From G051132615 sp051132615 (GTDB lineage: Bacteria > Pseudomonadota > Gammaproteobacteria > Burkholderiales > Neisseriaceae), in assembly GCF_051132615.1 (NCBI RefSeq), contig NZ_CP152375.1:1674001-1738000 (forward strand): 64,000 nt of DNA, written 5' to 3'. The notes beneath the pieces were generated by a model that was not told the origin of the DNA, searched no databases, and saw only the letters and a list, made by a program, of their open reading frames with translations. The position numbers and the translations under genes were made by a program. Numbering within the stretch: position 1 is the stretch's first letter; every line of letters starts with the position of its first letter. Positions 1 to 8,445 of this stretch are shown here, one piece after another.

Positions 1-354
1 ACCAATAGAAACACTGATGACAGCAGCAGGTTTGCCATCCCAAGCACTTTGCCCATATGGGCGAGAAGCCACGTCTAGTGCATTTTTTAAAGCTGCAGGT
101 ACAGAGCGATTGTATTCTGGTGTTAAAAATAATACACCATCGGCATTTTTAATGTTGTTGCGGAATGTTTGCCACGCTTGAGGAGGCGTACCATTATCTA
201 AATCTTCATTATAAAAAGGCAAATCGCCAATTTCGACAATTTCAAGTTGTAAAGAAGCTGGTGCCAGTTTAGCCAACTCTAATGCCACTTTTCTGTTGTA
301 AGAGTCTTTTCTTAAACTACCAACAAGTACGGCGATTTTATAGGTTTTACTCAT
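1..354 (-). CDS. NADPH-dependent FMN reductase, 3'-truncated by window edge
   Basis: Partial flavodoxin-fold oxidoreductase of the NADPH-dependent FMN reductase family (ArsH/ChrR/azoreductase relatives), cytosolic, reducing FMN, quinones or similar substrates. The first 118 residues are visible. They open with the family motif VLVGSLRKDSYN near residue 9, which binds the FMN phosphate, and later contain LTPEYNRSVPAALKNALD, the usual PEYNxSxPxxLKNxxD motif. The start codon is well placed: AAGGAG lies about 6 nt upstream. The C-terminus lies beyond position 1. The gene is the last visible member of a minus-strand group after azlCD, with a 78-nt gap. The exact substrate cannot be told from sequence. 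Confidence 0.9.
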   Translation of the reverse strand, partial: MSKTYKIAVLVGSLRKDSYNRKVALELAKLAPASLQLEIVEIGDLPFYNEDLDNGTPPQAWQTFRNNIKNADGVLFLTPEYNRSVPAALKNALDVASRPYGQSAWDGKPAAVISVSIG

Positions 355-432
355 GTGATGCTCCTTTATGATTTTGCGAAGATATGCCTTCGGCTATTAT
401 TTATTCTGATTTAAAATGTATTCTAATAAAAT

Positions 433-750
433 CTAGGTAAAGAATAAATTTTTTGTAACAACAAAGATTAACATACTTAATATAATACAAACAAGTATAT
501 TGCGGATAAAATAGGCTAAAATAACGGCACATAAGCCCGCTATAAAATAAGGATTATCAGGAAATGGCCTAAATTGACGCTCATCCAAAAAAATAAGGGG
601 GCCACAAATAGACATCAAAATGGCAGGTACAGAAAAAGTCAGCAGCTTTTTTATTTTAGGACTAAGCTTAATGGGTAAATTGGGCGCCAGAAAAAGATAA
701 CGGTTAAAAAATACAATAGCGCCTATGCAAAAAATAGTCAGCCAAATCAT
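433..750 (-). CDS. azlD: AzlD-family branched-chain amino acid export subunit
   Basis: Small membrane protein of 105 residues with about four hydrophobic segments and little else. It matches the AzlD family, the small partner of AzlC in export of branched-chain amino acids and their analogues across the inner membrane. The start overlaps the azlC stop by 4 nt (ATGA), the usual sign of translational coupling in azlCD pairs. Length is typical for the family. Substrate is inferred from family knowledge. Confidence 0.88.
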   Translation of the reverse strand: MIWLTIFCIGAIVFFNRYLFLAPNLPIKLSPKIKKLLTFSVPAILMSICGPLIFLDERQFRPFPDNPYFIAGLCAVILAYFIRNILVCIILSMLIFVVTKNLFFT

Positions 751-1475
751 GATTGTCTCTCCTTCTCCAAATAGTTAGAGGTGAGTAAACCAATAAACAT
801 GGCAATGAGTCCTGAAAAAATTAAGGCGCCACCAATATCAAAATAGTGGAAAACAACAGAAAAGAAAACAGCACTGATCATGCAGGCCAACATAGGGGTA
901 TTATGTTTGACTACCGGAATCACAATGGCAATAAATGTTGCGGCTATTGAGAAGTCTAGTCCATAACTGCCTAAGTTCGGAATTTTTTTAGCAGCGAACA
1001 CGCCTAAAATGGTACATACAATCCAAACAATATAAAAAAAGAAGCCAGCGCCAAATGCGTACCAACGATTAAAACGTTCAACAGAATGATTGCCTACTAT
1101 GGCAAACAGTTCATCGGTTAATAAAAAACCCAATATCAATCGCCATTTAAAAGGTAAGCGTGACATATGTTCACGTAAGGCTAAGCCATATAAAAAGTGT
1201 TGGGAGGAGATAAAGAAGGACGAAAGCAAAATAGTAAATAAGCCTGCTCCAGCTTTAATCATCCCCATTGCAGCAAGTTGAGTAGCTCCTGCAAATACAA
1301 TAACGGATAACCCGATTCCTTCCGTTGCGGTTAAATTCGTTTCAATGGCCATAGAGCCAGCAAGAATACCCCAAGGTAATATGGCAATACATAAGGGGGA
1401 AATGGCTAAAGCCCCTTTAATAAATAACGATAAATTGGTTTGTGTTTCTTCAGGTACACAAGTAGATGTATTCAT
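747..1475 (-). CDS. azlC: AzlC-family branched-chain amino acid exporter
   Basis: Integral membrane protein of 242 residues, the large subunit of an AzlCD-type exporter. Family motifs are visible: FAGATQLAA near residue 61 and SSQHFLYGLALR near residue 90. Several further hydrophobic helices fill the rest of the protein. It is translationally coupled to azlD. There is no obvious Shine-Dalgarno sequence before the ATG at 1475. A 17-bp palindrome (1503-1519) sits 28 nt upstream and may be an operator. These exporters are often controlled by Lrp-type or other amino-acid-sensing regulators, but no regulator gene lies beside it here. Confidence 0.9.
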   Translation of the reverse strand: MNTSTCVPEETQTNLSLFIKGALAISPLCIAILPWGILAGSMAIETNLTATEGIGLSVIVFAGATQLAAMGMIKAGAGLFTILLSSFFISSQHFLYGLALREHMSRLPFKWRLILGFLLTDELFAIVGNHSVERFNRWYAFGAGFFFYIVWIVCTILGVFAAKKIPNLGSYGLDFSIAATFIAIVIPVVKHNTPMLACMISAVFFSVVFHYFDIGGALIFSGLIAMFIGLLTSNYLEKERQS

Positions 1476-1502
1476 AGGGAGCGGTGAAATAACAAAACAT
1501 AC

Positions 1503-1519
1503 TATAGTAACGTACTATA
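1503..1519. promoter_or_regulatory. Palindrome upstream of azlC, candidate operator
   Basis: TATAGTA and TACTATA are perfect 7-bp inverted arms around the 3-nt centre ACG. The site lies 28-44 nt upstream of the azlC start codon, a normal place for a repressor operator or for a hairpin in the leader. On the minus strand it contains two TATAGT hexamers that could serve as -10 elements. No known regulator consensus was recognised. Confidence 0.4.
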
Positions 1520-1639
1520 TTGAGAATGAGAAGTCAGGAAATAAACTGATCTGGTGCTCATTTGTTTTTATCGTAACAGGTTTATTCTTACGCTCATTGC
1601 CTTTTTGCTATGGGCGAGTCTGTTCATTGTATTATTTTG

Positions 1640-1957
1640 TTATGCGTCAATAGGCATAAGATGGGTCACTTCATGATGAAATACATAAGGGTCAGAAATC
1701 AATTCAAATTGCTCGTCATCAGGGTAAGTAACCGCAATAAAATATTGTTCCCCAGCAAACTGTTTAATGGCCTCTAAAGAAGACCAATAGGTTGCCAAGA
1801 AGAAATGGGCGAAATTTGCTTGATTTTCTTGTCTGACAAAAGAATGAAGATGACCTTCAATACTTTGTGCGTGTTCTACACCTGTTTTTTGCAAATGTTG
1901 GGCAAAAGCACTTGCGTGTTCAAGTGGGACACAACCATGCCAAGTTCGAACGATCAT
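1640..1957 (-). CDS. Antibiotic biosynthesis monooxygenase (ABM) domain-like protein
   Basis: Cytosolic protein of 105 residues with the dimeric alpha/beta-barrel pattern of ABM-type monooxygenases and related stress proteins: an N-terminal strand (IVRTWHG), a helix carrying EHASAFAQHLQ, a strand with SFVRQ, and a second half with FFLATYWSSLEAIKQFAG. The chosen start at 1957 has AAGGGA 7 nt upstream. A longer reading from 2005 adds 16 low-complexity residues without a ribosome site. The enzymatic role is unknown; many homologues act in quinone or aromatic oxidation or in heme handling. It is upstream of azlCD on the same strand with a 164-nt gap. Confidence 0.65.
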   Translation of the reverse strand: MIVRTWHGCVPLEHASAFAQHLQKTGVEHAQSIEGHLHSFVRQENQANFAHFFLATYWSSLEAIKQFAGEQYFIAVTYPDDEQFELISDPYVFHHEVTHLMPIDA

Positions 1958-2272
1958 GTTATCCCTTTTTGTGTTTTCATTAGAATGAATATGATTAATA
2001 GGCATACTTCATTGTTTTTTAATCAATGTGTTGCAATATTTGTTGAGACAAAATAGTCGCTACATTGAATACTATAACAGTAATTTATTTAAGTGGTTTT
2101 TTATTTTCTTAATACTTTGTTTTTTTATCATTTATTCAAACTGGTATTTAAGAAGTCATTTTAAGCATTTATGGTAACTTTTTGTAAAATAAACATAAAA
2201 AATTGTCGAAATTTTTGATTTTATGGTTATAATTTGGTGACTTTGTATTTTTATCAATTAGGAGGAGTATCA
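1958..2272. promoter_or_regulatory. Divergent intergenic region, ABM gene / yccA
   Basis: AT-rich spacer of about 315 nt between two divergent genes. Toward yccA there is TATAAT at 2228-2233 with TTGTCG at 2203-2208, spacer 19 nt, a possible but suboptimal sigma-70 promoter. An AGGAGG-like ribosome site (2261-2266) follows. No repeat or RNA fold was recognised in the remainder. Confidence 0.4.
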
Positions 2273-2974
2273 GTGCAAGATAATCAAGTTTATGACTATA
2301 CGCGTGAGTTAGATACGGGCGTGAGTAAAAGAACCGTTTTACAAAAAACATATCGCTTATTGGGTCTATCTTTTATTCCTTGTGCACTTGGTGCGGCTAT
2401 ACCATTATTTTTAAATTTTCATATGGTGGCGGCTCTGTTTTCAAAAGGCTGGATGGGGCTGATCCTGTTTTTTGCTGTGTTCTATGGTTTAATGTTTGCT
2501 ATTAACAAAAATCGTTACAGTAATGTGGGTGTTGCTCTACTTATGGTTTTTACCTTTTTAATGGGTACGTTTTTGGGATCTTTGATTTCTATGGTCAGTG
2601 CAATTGGTCCTACTGGTCCCAAAATTATTGGTTTGGCTGCTGCGATGACCGCGGGTATCTTTTTAACGATGTCTGTATTGGCAACACGTACTAAAATGAA
2701 TATGGCCAGTGTGGGCAGCTTTTTAAGTGTTGGAGCAGTGATTTTGCTCATAGGCATCATAGCTAATATGTTTTTACAACTGCCTGCTGTATCTTTAGCC
2801 CTTAGTGCAGGTTTTGTTATTTTTAGTTCTGTTATGATTATGTGGCAAACTAAAGCAGTGATTGATGGTGGGGAAACCAGTCACATCAGTGCCGCTTTAA
2901 CTTTATTTATCTCTATTTATAATATCTTCTCCAGTTTGGTTCATATTTTGTTGAGCTTGGCAGGCGAAGATTAA
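2273..2974 (+). CDS. YccA / Bax inhibitor-1 family membrane protein
   Basis: Inner-membrane protein of 233 residues with about seven hydrophobic helices, matching the Bax inhibitor-1/YccA/YbhL family. In E. coli, YccA interacts with and restrains the FtsH protease, and other members conduct Ca2+ or H+; which applies here is unknown. I place the start at the GTG at 2273 because GGAGGAG lies 5 nt before it. An upstream TTG reading has no ribosome site. The protein begins MQDNQVYDYTRELDTGVSKR, like YccA relatives. The gene stands alone, with its own promoter and a strong terminator. Confidence 0.88.
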   Translation: MQDNQVYDYTRELDTGVSKRTVLQKTYRLLGLSFIPCALGAAIPLFLNFHMVAALFSKGWMGLILFFAVFYGLMFAINKNRYSNVGVALLMVFTFLMGTFLGSLISMVSAIGPTGPKIIGLAAAMTAGIFLTMSVLATRTKMNMASVGSFLSVGAVILLIGIIANMFLQLPAVSLALSAGFVIFSSVMIMWQTKAVIDGGETSHISAALTLFISIYNIFSSLVHILLSLAGED

Positions 2975-2994
2975 TCGCTGGAACTGTTGAGAAT

Positions 2995-3022
2995 AAAAAA
3001 GCGGGCAATTGCCCGCTTTTTT
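2995..3022. terminator. Bidirectional intrinsic terminator, yccA / dsbB
   Basis: GCGGGC and GCCCGC arms with an AATT loop, flanked by A6 on the left and T6 on the right, so it can end transcription from both convergent genes. Confidence 0.92.
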
Positions 3023-3031
3023 ATTATTTCA

Positions 3032-3544
3032 TTATTTTCGACCAATACGGAACCAACAGCCCCAAATAAATAACAGAACACCTGCAAAGAAAATCAAACT
3101 CCACAAGGGAAGTGGTACCCATAAAAAAGTTTGTACTTCTGCGCATTCTCCTGAGCCGTAAAGCACAGTACTGAGTACTTTTGTAAACGGCATTGTGTCC
3201 ATCATAAAATTTAAACCTGGGCCACAAGCAGGCACTTCTTCTGGAGGTAGGCTTTGAATATACAGGTGTTGAATGGAAACTGAGCCACCTAGTATGGCTG
3301 GGATACTGGCAATACAATTGGCCAAAATATTCTTCCATGATTTTTTAGGTGGGCATAATGTAAAGATCAATGCCAATATCAATGAAACCAAGCCAACACA
3401 AATCACCCCAACACGTTGGAAAATACACAGAGGGCAGGGCTTTGCACCTAGGCCATATTGAATGTAAAAAGATGCTGAGGCTGCCACAACTGCTCCTAGA
3501 GTAACAAGCCAGAACACATTTTTTGGTTTAAAAAGGTTTTTCAT
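3032..3544 (-). CDS. dsbB: Disulfide bond formation protein DsbB
   Basis: Inner-membrane quinone reductase of 170 residues that reoxidises periplasmic DsbA and passes electrons to ubiquinone or menaquinone. It has four hydrophobic helices. The first periplasmic loop carries the catalytic pair Cys37-Cys40 in CPLC, followed by IFQR. The second carries Cys107 and Cys134. All four essential cysteines are therefore present, and length is typical. It ends next to a bidirectional terminator and starts about 30 nt downstream of the pmbA stop on the same strand. Confidence 0.95.
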   Translation of the reverse strand: MKNLFKPKNVFWLVTLGAVVAASASFYIQYGLGAKPCPLCIFQRVGVICVGLVSLILALIFTLCPPKKSWKNILANCIASIPAILGGSVSIQHLYIQSLPPEEVPACGPGLNFMMDTMPFTKVLSTVLYGSGECAEVQTFLWVPLPLWSLIFFAGVLLFIWGCWFRIGRK

Positions 3545-3573
3545 GTCAAACTTTCTCGTAAATATAATTAAGG

Positions 3574-4908
3574 CTAAATTTGATTGCCGGCCACAGTCAT
3601 TTTGTCCATCAGTATAGAACCTACTTTGTGGGTTTGACCAATAGGTGAATCATTGGCAATGGCTTGTATGCCCATTAACATCTCATTTAAATTACCTGCA
3701 ATCGTGATTTCTTCAACTGGATAGGCAATTTGCCCATTTTCTACCCAGAACCCAGCGGCACCACGAGAATAGTCCCCAGTCAGTAGGTTTACTCCTTGTC
3801 CAATAAGTTCTGTGACCAATAAGCCTGTGCCCATTTGTGTCAATAGTGTATCTAAAGAATCTGTTGTGTGTGATAAAATCAGATTATGGGCTCCCCCAGC
3901 GTTCCCAGTGGTTGTCATACCTAATTTTCGGGCAGAATAACTGCTTAAAAAATATCCTTCAATGATACCATTTTGAATAACGGCTCTGGGATGTGTTGCC
4001 ACACCTTCATCATCAAAAAAACTACTGGCTAAGGCTTTGGGTATATGTGGGTTTTCATATAAATTAACGCAAGAAGATAATTTTTGTTTGCCTAAGCTGT
4101 CTAATAAAAAGCTTGATTGACGATATAAACTGCCCCCACTGATGGCACTGATTACGTGGCCCAAAATGGTTTTGGCAACGGTAGCTTCAAAAATAACAGG
4201 GTATTGCCCTGTTTTAAGCGAGCGTGCATTTAAACGTTGTAACGCGCGTTGTGCCGCTTGTATACCAACTTGTTGTTCTGAGAGCAAGTCTTGCTTGTCT
4301 CTGGCTTGAGTAAACCAGTAATCTCTTTGCATCTGTTCTGTTTCTTGAGCAATCACAGAACAAGCAATACTATGACGAGTAGTTGGAAAGCCATTCATAA
4401 AACCGTTGCTATTTGCATACACAAATTGACGGGATGCTGTGGACACAGAAGCGCCTTCTGAATTAGTGATTCTTGAGTCTGTTTTTAAAGCAGATGATTC
4501 ACATGATTTTGCAATTTCAATCGCATCCTCAACAGATAAGTGCCAAGGGTGAAATAAAGATAAGTCATTGATATTTTTTGCCATTAGGTTTGGGTCTGCT
4601 AAGCTGGCAAACTCATCTTCTTGGGTGAATTGGGCAATATTTAAAGCGGCTTTAATGGTGTTGATGATGTCATTTTCTAGGAAGCTAGTTGAACTGGCAA
4701 ACCCTTTTTTATGACCTTGGTACACAGTCATGCTAAAGGATTTACTCTGTTGATATTCAATTTGTTCAATATTTTGCTGGCGTATATTGACAGATTGTCC
4801 TAAACTTTCACTAATATCAACTTCTGCATCAGATGCACCATATTTTTTTGCCTGTTCGAGCGCAAAGTGTGCCAAAGAGTGTAGATTTTTTTCTGAGTAA
4901 TTAAACAT
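3574..4908 (-). CDS. pmbA: Metalloprotease-related protein PmbA/TldE
   Basis: Protein of 444 residues of the TldD/PmbA (TldE) family. The TldD-TldE heterodimer is a cytosolic Zn protease involved in CcdA degradation and in maturation of peptides such as microcin B17. As usual for TldE, no HEXXH active-site motif is seen; that belongs to TldD, which is not in this window. Typical C-terminal family segments are visible: ILMDKMTVAGN at the end and GNAGGAHNL near residue 335. It lies divergent from darP, an arrangement common in Gram-negative bacteria. dsbB follows closely. Confidence 0.93.
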   Translation of the reverse strand: MFNYSEKNLHSLAHFALEQAKKYGASDAEVDISESLGQSVNIRQQNIEQIEYQQSKSFSMTVYQGHKKGFASSTSFLENDIINTIKAALNIAQFTQEDEFASLADPNLMAKNINDLSLFHPWHLSVEDAIEIAKSCESSALKTDSRITNSEGASVSTASRQFVYANSNGFMNGFPTTRHSIACSVIAQETEQMQRDYWFTQARDKQDLLSEQQVGIQAAQRALQRLNARSLKTGQYPVIFEATVAKTILGHVISAISGGSLYRQSSFLLDSLGKQKLSSCVNLYENPHIPKALASSFFDDEGVATHPRAVIQNGIIEGYFLSSYSARKLGMTTTGNAGGAHNLILSHTTDSLDTLLTQMGTGLLVTELIGQGVNLLTGDYSRGAAGFWVENGQIAYPVEEITIAGNLNEMLMGIQAIANDSPIGQTHKVGSILMDKMTVAGNQI

Positions 4909-5031
4909 ACAAGTAAATTCCTAAATTTTGGGCTATTGTACCGTTAAATGTGACGTATTTTGAAACAAAATGTCAGGTTTTAATGCAATTTTGGGTATTA
5001 TTCGATATGATTAGTGAAGGGAACTGGATAA

Positions 5032-5055
5032 ATGAGCACAATATATGATGAATGA
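5032..5055 (+). other. Seven-codon ORF with good ribosome site, overlapping the darP start
   Basis: AAGGGA at 5017-5022 lies 9 nt before ATG 5032, which opens a frame MSTIYDE followed by TGA at 5053-5055. The darP start codons (5045, 5048) lie inside this mini-ORF in another frame and have no close ribosome site of their own. Ribosomes ending at 5055 could therefore re-initiate on darP (translational coupling). Functional meaning is inferred only. Confidence 0.35.
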
Positions 5056-5590
5056 TGTACCTAAAACAACTCAAGACGATGAGTTGAGCAAAACACAAAA
5101 GAAAAATCAAATGCATTCTTTGCAAGGGCTTGGTATGCGTTTGACTAAGCTATCTGATGATACACTAAAAAAAATTGGTTTGTCAGATGATTTGTTGCAA
5201 GCATTATTAATGTATAAAAAAATTACTTCTAATAGTGCATTAAAAAGACAAGCTCAATATATTGGCCGTTTAATGCGAGAATTAGATTCTACTGAATCAA
5301 TAGAAGATTTTTTGGCCAAACTGGATGGGGATAATGTTGCCCATAATGCTTTTTTACAACGATTAGAAAATATAAGGCAACAGTTGATTGAAAATGACGA
5401 CGCATTAGTTGCATTTATCAATGAGTATCCACACGTTGACATCACAGAGTTAAGAACACTCATTCGAAATACAAGAAAAGAACAGGCTCAAAATAAGCCA
5501 CCCAAAGCGTTTCGTGCGTTATTTCAGCTGTTAAAGCAGCATATGCAACCAAATGCGATGAATATACAACAAGATAATGCAAACGAATAG
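5045..5590 (+). CDS. darP: Ribosome biogenesis factor DarP (DUF615/YjgA)
   Basis: Cytosolic helical protein of 181 residues of the DUF615/YjgA family, now DarP, which binds late precursors of the 50S subunit and helps peptidyl-transferase-centre maturation. Family features visible are DDELSKTQKKNQMHSLQGLGMRL at the N-terminus (first part of the signature), LMYKKITSNSALKRQAQYIG, and the C-terminal FRALFQLLK. Length is typical. The start is uncertain between ATG 5045 and 5048 because the good ribosome site serves a short upstream frame at 5032. The last 14 nt overlap the downstream hydrolase gene. Confidence 0.93.
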   Translation: MMNDVPKTTQDDELSKTQKKNQMHSLQGLGMRLTKLSDDTLKKIGLSDDLLQALLMYKKITSNSALKRQAQYIGRLMRELDSTESIEDFLAKLDGDNVAHNAFLQRLENIRQQLIENDDALVAFINEYPHVDITELRTLIRNTRKEQAQNKPPKAFRALFQLLKQHMQPNAMNIQQDNANE

Positions 5591-6533
5591 TTGTTATCGT
5601 GCACCAATGTGGTTATTAGGGGGGCATGCCCAAACTATTTGGGGTGCTAGAGTAATTAATACACCTCTGCCGTTGTATAAACGTGTCTTATTAGAGACAC
5701 CTGATAAAGAAACCCAATTGGCTTTAGATTATGTTGAACCCTATATAGAAGAAGCCCCTTTGGTCGTGCTTTTCCATGGGCTTGAGGGCAGTAGTTCTAG
5801 CCATTATGCTAAATCTTTAATGAATGAAGCCAAGTTTAGAAGATTAAACGGTGTTGTTGTCCACTTTAGGGGCTGTGGTGGCGTTCCCAATATGGGTAAA
5901 AGAGCGTATCATGCAGGCGATTATGCGGAAATTGAATGGATTTTAGACATATTTGCGAAAAAATGTAAAAAAATTTACGCCGCAGGTGTCTCTTTAGGTG
6001 GTAATATGTTAGCGAGATATATGGCTCATGCTAAAGAGAATGCTTTGTGTGAAGCGGCAGCCATTATATCCGCACCTTTAGACTTAGTTGCTGCTAGCGT
6101 ACCCTTGGCTCATGGCTTAAGCCGATTGTTTTATACCAGAGATTTTTTCCTGACTTTAAAACCAAAGGCACGAGCTCAGTGGGTACAACACCCAGGGCTA
6201 TTTGATTTAAAAAAAATGCAAGCGGCGAAAAATTTTAGCGATTTTGATGGTGCCGTGACCGCCCCCTTGCATGGGTTTAGTAGTGCGATGGATTATTGGC
6301 AAAAAGCAAGTGCTCAGCCATTTTTAAAAGATATTCGCAAGCCTTGTTTGATCATTAATGCAAAAAATGATCCTTTCGTTCCATGGCAAAGTTTACCTAG
6401 GGCGGATGAAGTTTCTGATGATGTTGTTTTATACCAACCTCAAGAAGGAGGTCATGTGGGGTTTGTTATGGGACCTTTCCCAGGACAGATTACATGGTTA
6501 CCTAAAACGATATTGAATTTTTTTGGATTGTAG
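5577..6533 (+). CDS. YheT-family alpha/beta hydrolase
   Basis: Protein of 318 residues of the YheT/ABHD1-like alpha/beta hydrolase family. The oxyanion region FHGLEGSSSS lies at residues 67-75, the nucleophile elbow GVSLGG has Ser139, and the likely catalytic partners are Asp265 (NAKNDPF) and His293 (GGHVGF). The substrate is unknown; family members act on lipid or ester substrates. The gene starts inside the end of darP (14-nt overlap) and ends 10 nt before trpC, so darP, this gene and trpC probably form one transcript. Confidence 0.9.
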   Translation: MQTNSCYRAPMWLLGGHAQTIWGARVINTPLPLYKRVLLETPDKETQLALDYVEPYIEEAPLVVLFHGLEGSSSSHYAKSLMNEAKFRRLNGVVVHFRGCGGVPNMGKRAYHAGDYAEIEWILDIFAKKCKKIYAAGVSLGGNMLARYMAHAKENALCEAAAIISAPLDLVAASVPLAHGLSRLFYTRDFFLTLKPKARAQWVQHPGLFDLKKMQAAKNFSDFDGAVTAPLHGFSSAMDYWQKASAQPFLKDIRKPCLIINAKNDPFVPWQSLPRADEVSDDVVLYQPQEGGHVGFVMGPFPGQITWLPKTILNFFGL

Positions 6534-6543
6534 CGGAAAAACG

Positions 6544-7332
6544 ATGGCCGATATTTTAGAGAAGATTTTACAAACGAAAAAACTTGAAGTCGCAGAGCAA
6601 AAAGCATCTTTAAGTTTACAAGCAATACAAAACCAATTAACTCATGCACCTAAGGTACGTGATTTTTTATCGGCTATTAAACAAAAGCATGCCATTAATA
6701 AGCCTGCTATTATTGCTGAAATTAAAAAAGCCAGCCCATCTAAAGGGATTATTCGAGAAGATTTTGACCCTGCTGTATTGGCAAAATTATATGCTCAAAA
6801 TGGTGCCGCTTGTTTGTCTGTTTTAACCGACAAACCCTATTTTATGGGGGCGCCAGAATATCTGATTGCTGCCAGAGAGGCGTGTGATTTACCCGTATTG
6901 CGTAAAGATTTTATTGTTGATGAATATCAGATTTATCAGGCCAGAAGTTGGGGCGCAGATGCGATTTTGCTGATTGCTGCTGCACTAACTGAACAGCAAT
7001 TGCTTGATTTTGAAAAAATTGCCCAAAGTTTAGACATGAGTGTGCTAGTTGAAGTGCATAATAAAGAAGAATTTGAGAAATGTTCTTTGCTTAATACTGA
7101 ACTTATTGGTATTAATAATCGTAATTTGCGGACATTTGATGTTGATTTGAATACAACGCTTTCCTTAAAAACAGATATCCCAAATAAAATCATTGTGACA
7201 GAAAGCGGTATCAAAACGACGGAAGATATGGAAATGATGCAGGCAAATGGCGTCCATACTTTTCTCATTGGTGAACAATTTATGAAACAGGTTGATCCAG
7301 GAAAAGCGCTTCGTGAGCTATATGAAAAGTAA
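6544..7332 (+). CDS. trpC: Indole-3-glycerol phosphate synthase TrpC
   Basis: Cytosolic TIM-barrel enzyme of 262 residues converting CdRP (1-(2-carboxyphenylamino)-1-deoxyribulose 5-phosphate) to indole-3-glycerol phosphate in tryptophan synthesis. Visible motifs are AEIKKASPSKG (phosphate-binding and catalytic Lys), LRKDFI, LIAAAL, GINNRNL and TESGI. I choose ATG 6544 (MADILEKIL), which matches the family's usual N-terminus, over an in-frame upstream codon at 6523. Unlike the common trpEGDC arrangement, no other trp gene is adjacent: it follows a YheT hydrolase and precedes map. Confidence 0.96.
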   Translation: MADILEKILQTKKLEVAEQKASLSLQAIQNQLTHAPKVRDFLSAIKQKHAINKPAIIAEIKKASPSKGIIREDFDPAVLAKLYAQNGAACLSVLTDKPYFMGAPEYLIAAREACDLPVLRKDFIVDEYQIYQARSWGADAILLIAAALTEQQLLDFEKIAQSLDMSVLVEVHNKEEFEKCSLLNTELIGINNRNLRTFDVDLNTTLSLKTDIPNKIIVTESGIKTTEDMEMMQANGVHTFLIGEQFMKQVDPGKALRELYEK

Positions 7333-7540
7333 ATGTTTAAATAATTTAACCGTATTTATTAAAAAAATTAATAGAGCTGGGTGACATATTTATTCGAAAT
7401 ATGTTAAATTGTTTAAAAGATGATGCTGTAAATATGAAACATAATTTTACTGATATGGTGTTTGTTTTATAAATTTTGATGCCATTTTAGATAAAATTAT
7501 TTAATTAAAATTAAAAATAACTGGATTCATTTTATATATT

Positions 7541-8320
7541 ATGGGTATAATAATCAAAAATGCAGAACAGATTGACAAAATGAGGATTGCTTGCCGATTA
7601 GCTGCCGAAGTGCTCGATTATATTACTCCTTTTGTTAAAGAAGGGGTCAGTACCGAAGAGCTAAATACATTGTGTCATCATTATATGGTGGATGAGCAGC
7701 ACACTGTTCCAGCTCCATTGGGATATGGTGAACCTCCTTTCCCAAAGTCAATTTGTACTTCAGTAAATTATGTGATTTGCCATGGTATACCGAATGAGAT
7801 GCAGGTTTTAAAAAGTGGGGATATTTTAAACATAGATGTGACTGTGATTAAAGATTGCTATCATGGTGACAGTAGTCGAATGTTTTTAATTGGTAAAACA
7901 ACACCACAAGCCCAACGTTTATGCAAAATCACTCATGAATGTATGATGAGAGGGATTGAACAGATTAAGCCAGGGGCAACATTAGGTGATATCGGTTATG
8001 CAATTGAACAGTTGGCGCAAAATAGCGGTTATTCTGTTGTACAGGAATTTTGTGGACATGGCATTGGTGAAGGTTTTCATGAAGAGCCACAAGTTTTGCA
8101 CTATGGAAAAAAGGGAACAGGTTTGGTTTTGGAGGCGGGAATGATTTTTACTGTAGAGCCCATGATTAATCAGGGCAAACGGCATTTACGTATTTTGTCG
8201 GATGAGTGGACAGTGGTCACTAAAGATCGCTCTTTATCGGCACAGTGGGAGCATACCGTTCTGGTTACAGAAACAGGGTATGACATTTTAACAATAAGTC
8301 CACAGACAGGGAGGGCATAA
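7541..8320 (+). CDS. map: Type I methionine aminopeptidase
   Basis: Cytosolic metalloenzyme of 259 residues that removes the N-terminal Met from new proteins. All five metal ligands are present: Asp99, Asp110, His173, Glu206 and Glu237, and the substrate-binding His81 is in the VICHGIP segment. Length fits the bacterial type Ia enzyme. The gene is not next to rpsB as in many bacteria, so it may be either the only copy or an extra one. The 208-nt AT-rich spacer before it contains a perfect ACATATTT/AAATATGT hairpin (7384-7404) without a T-run. Confidence 0.95.
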   Translation: MGIIIKNAEQIDKMRIACRLAAEVLDYITPFVKEGVSTEELNTLCHHYMVDEQHTVPAPLGYGEPPFPKSICTSVNYVICHGIPNEMQVLKSGDILNIDVTVIKDCYHGDSSRMFLIGKTTPQAQRLCKITHECMMRGIEQIKPGATLGDIGYAIEQLAQNSGYSVVQEFCGHGIGEGFHEEPQVLHYGKKGTGLVLEAGMIFTVEPMINQGKRHLRILSDEWTVVTKDRSLSAQWEHTVLVTETGYDILTISPQTGRA

Positions 8321-8445
8321 ATCACCGGGATAAGATACTTTAATTATTTTAGTTTTAATGCTCTTTTAAAAAAGCAACAATATGTTTTGATTAGTAAAAA
8401 AATTAGTTGTTTACATTTTATTTATACCATTTGAGGAAATTTATA

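Noticed and set aside
1345..1653. Open frame on the plus strand opposite azlC
   Set aside because: It is antisense to azlC and its codons match no family; a shadow frame.
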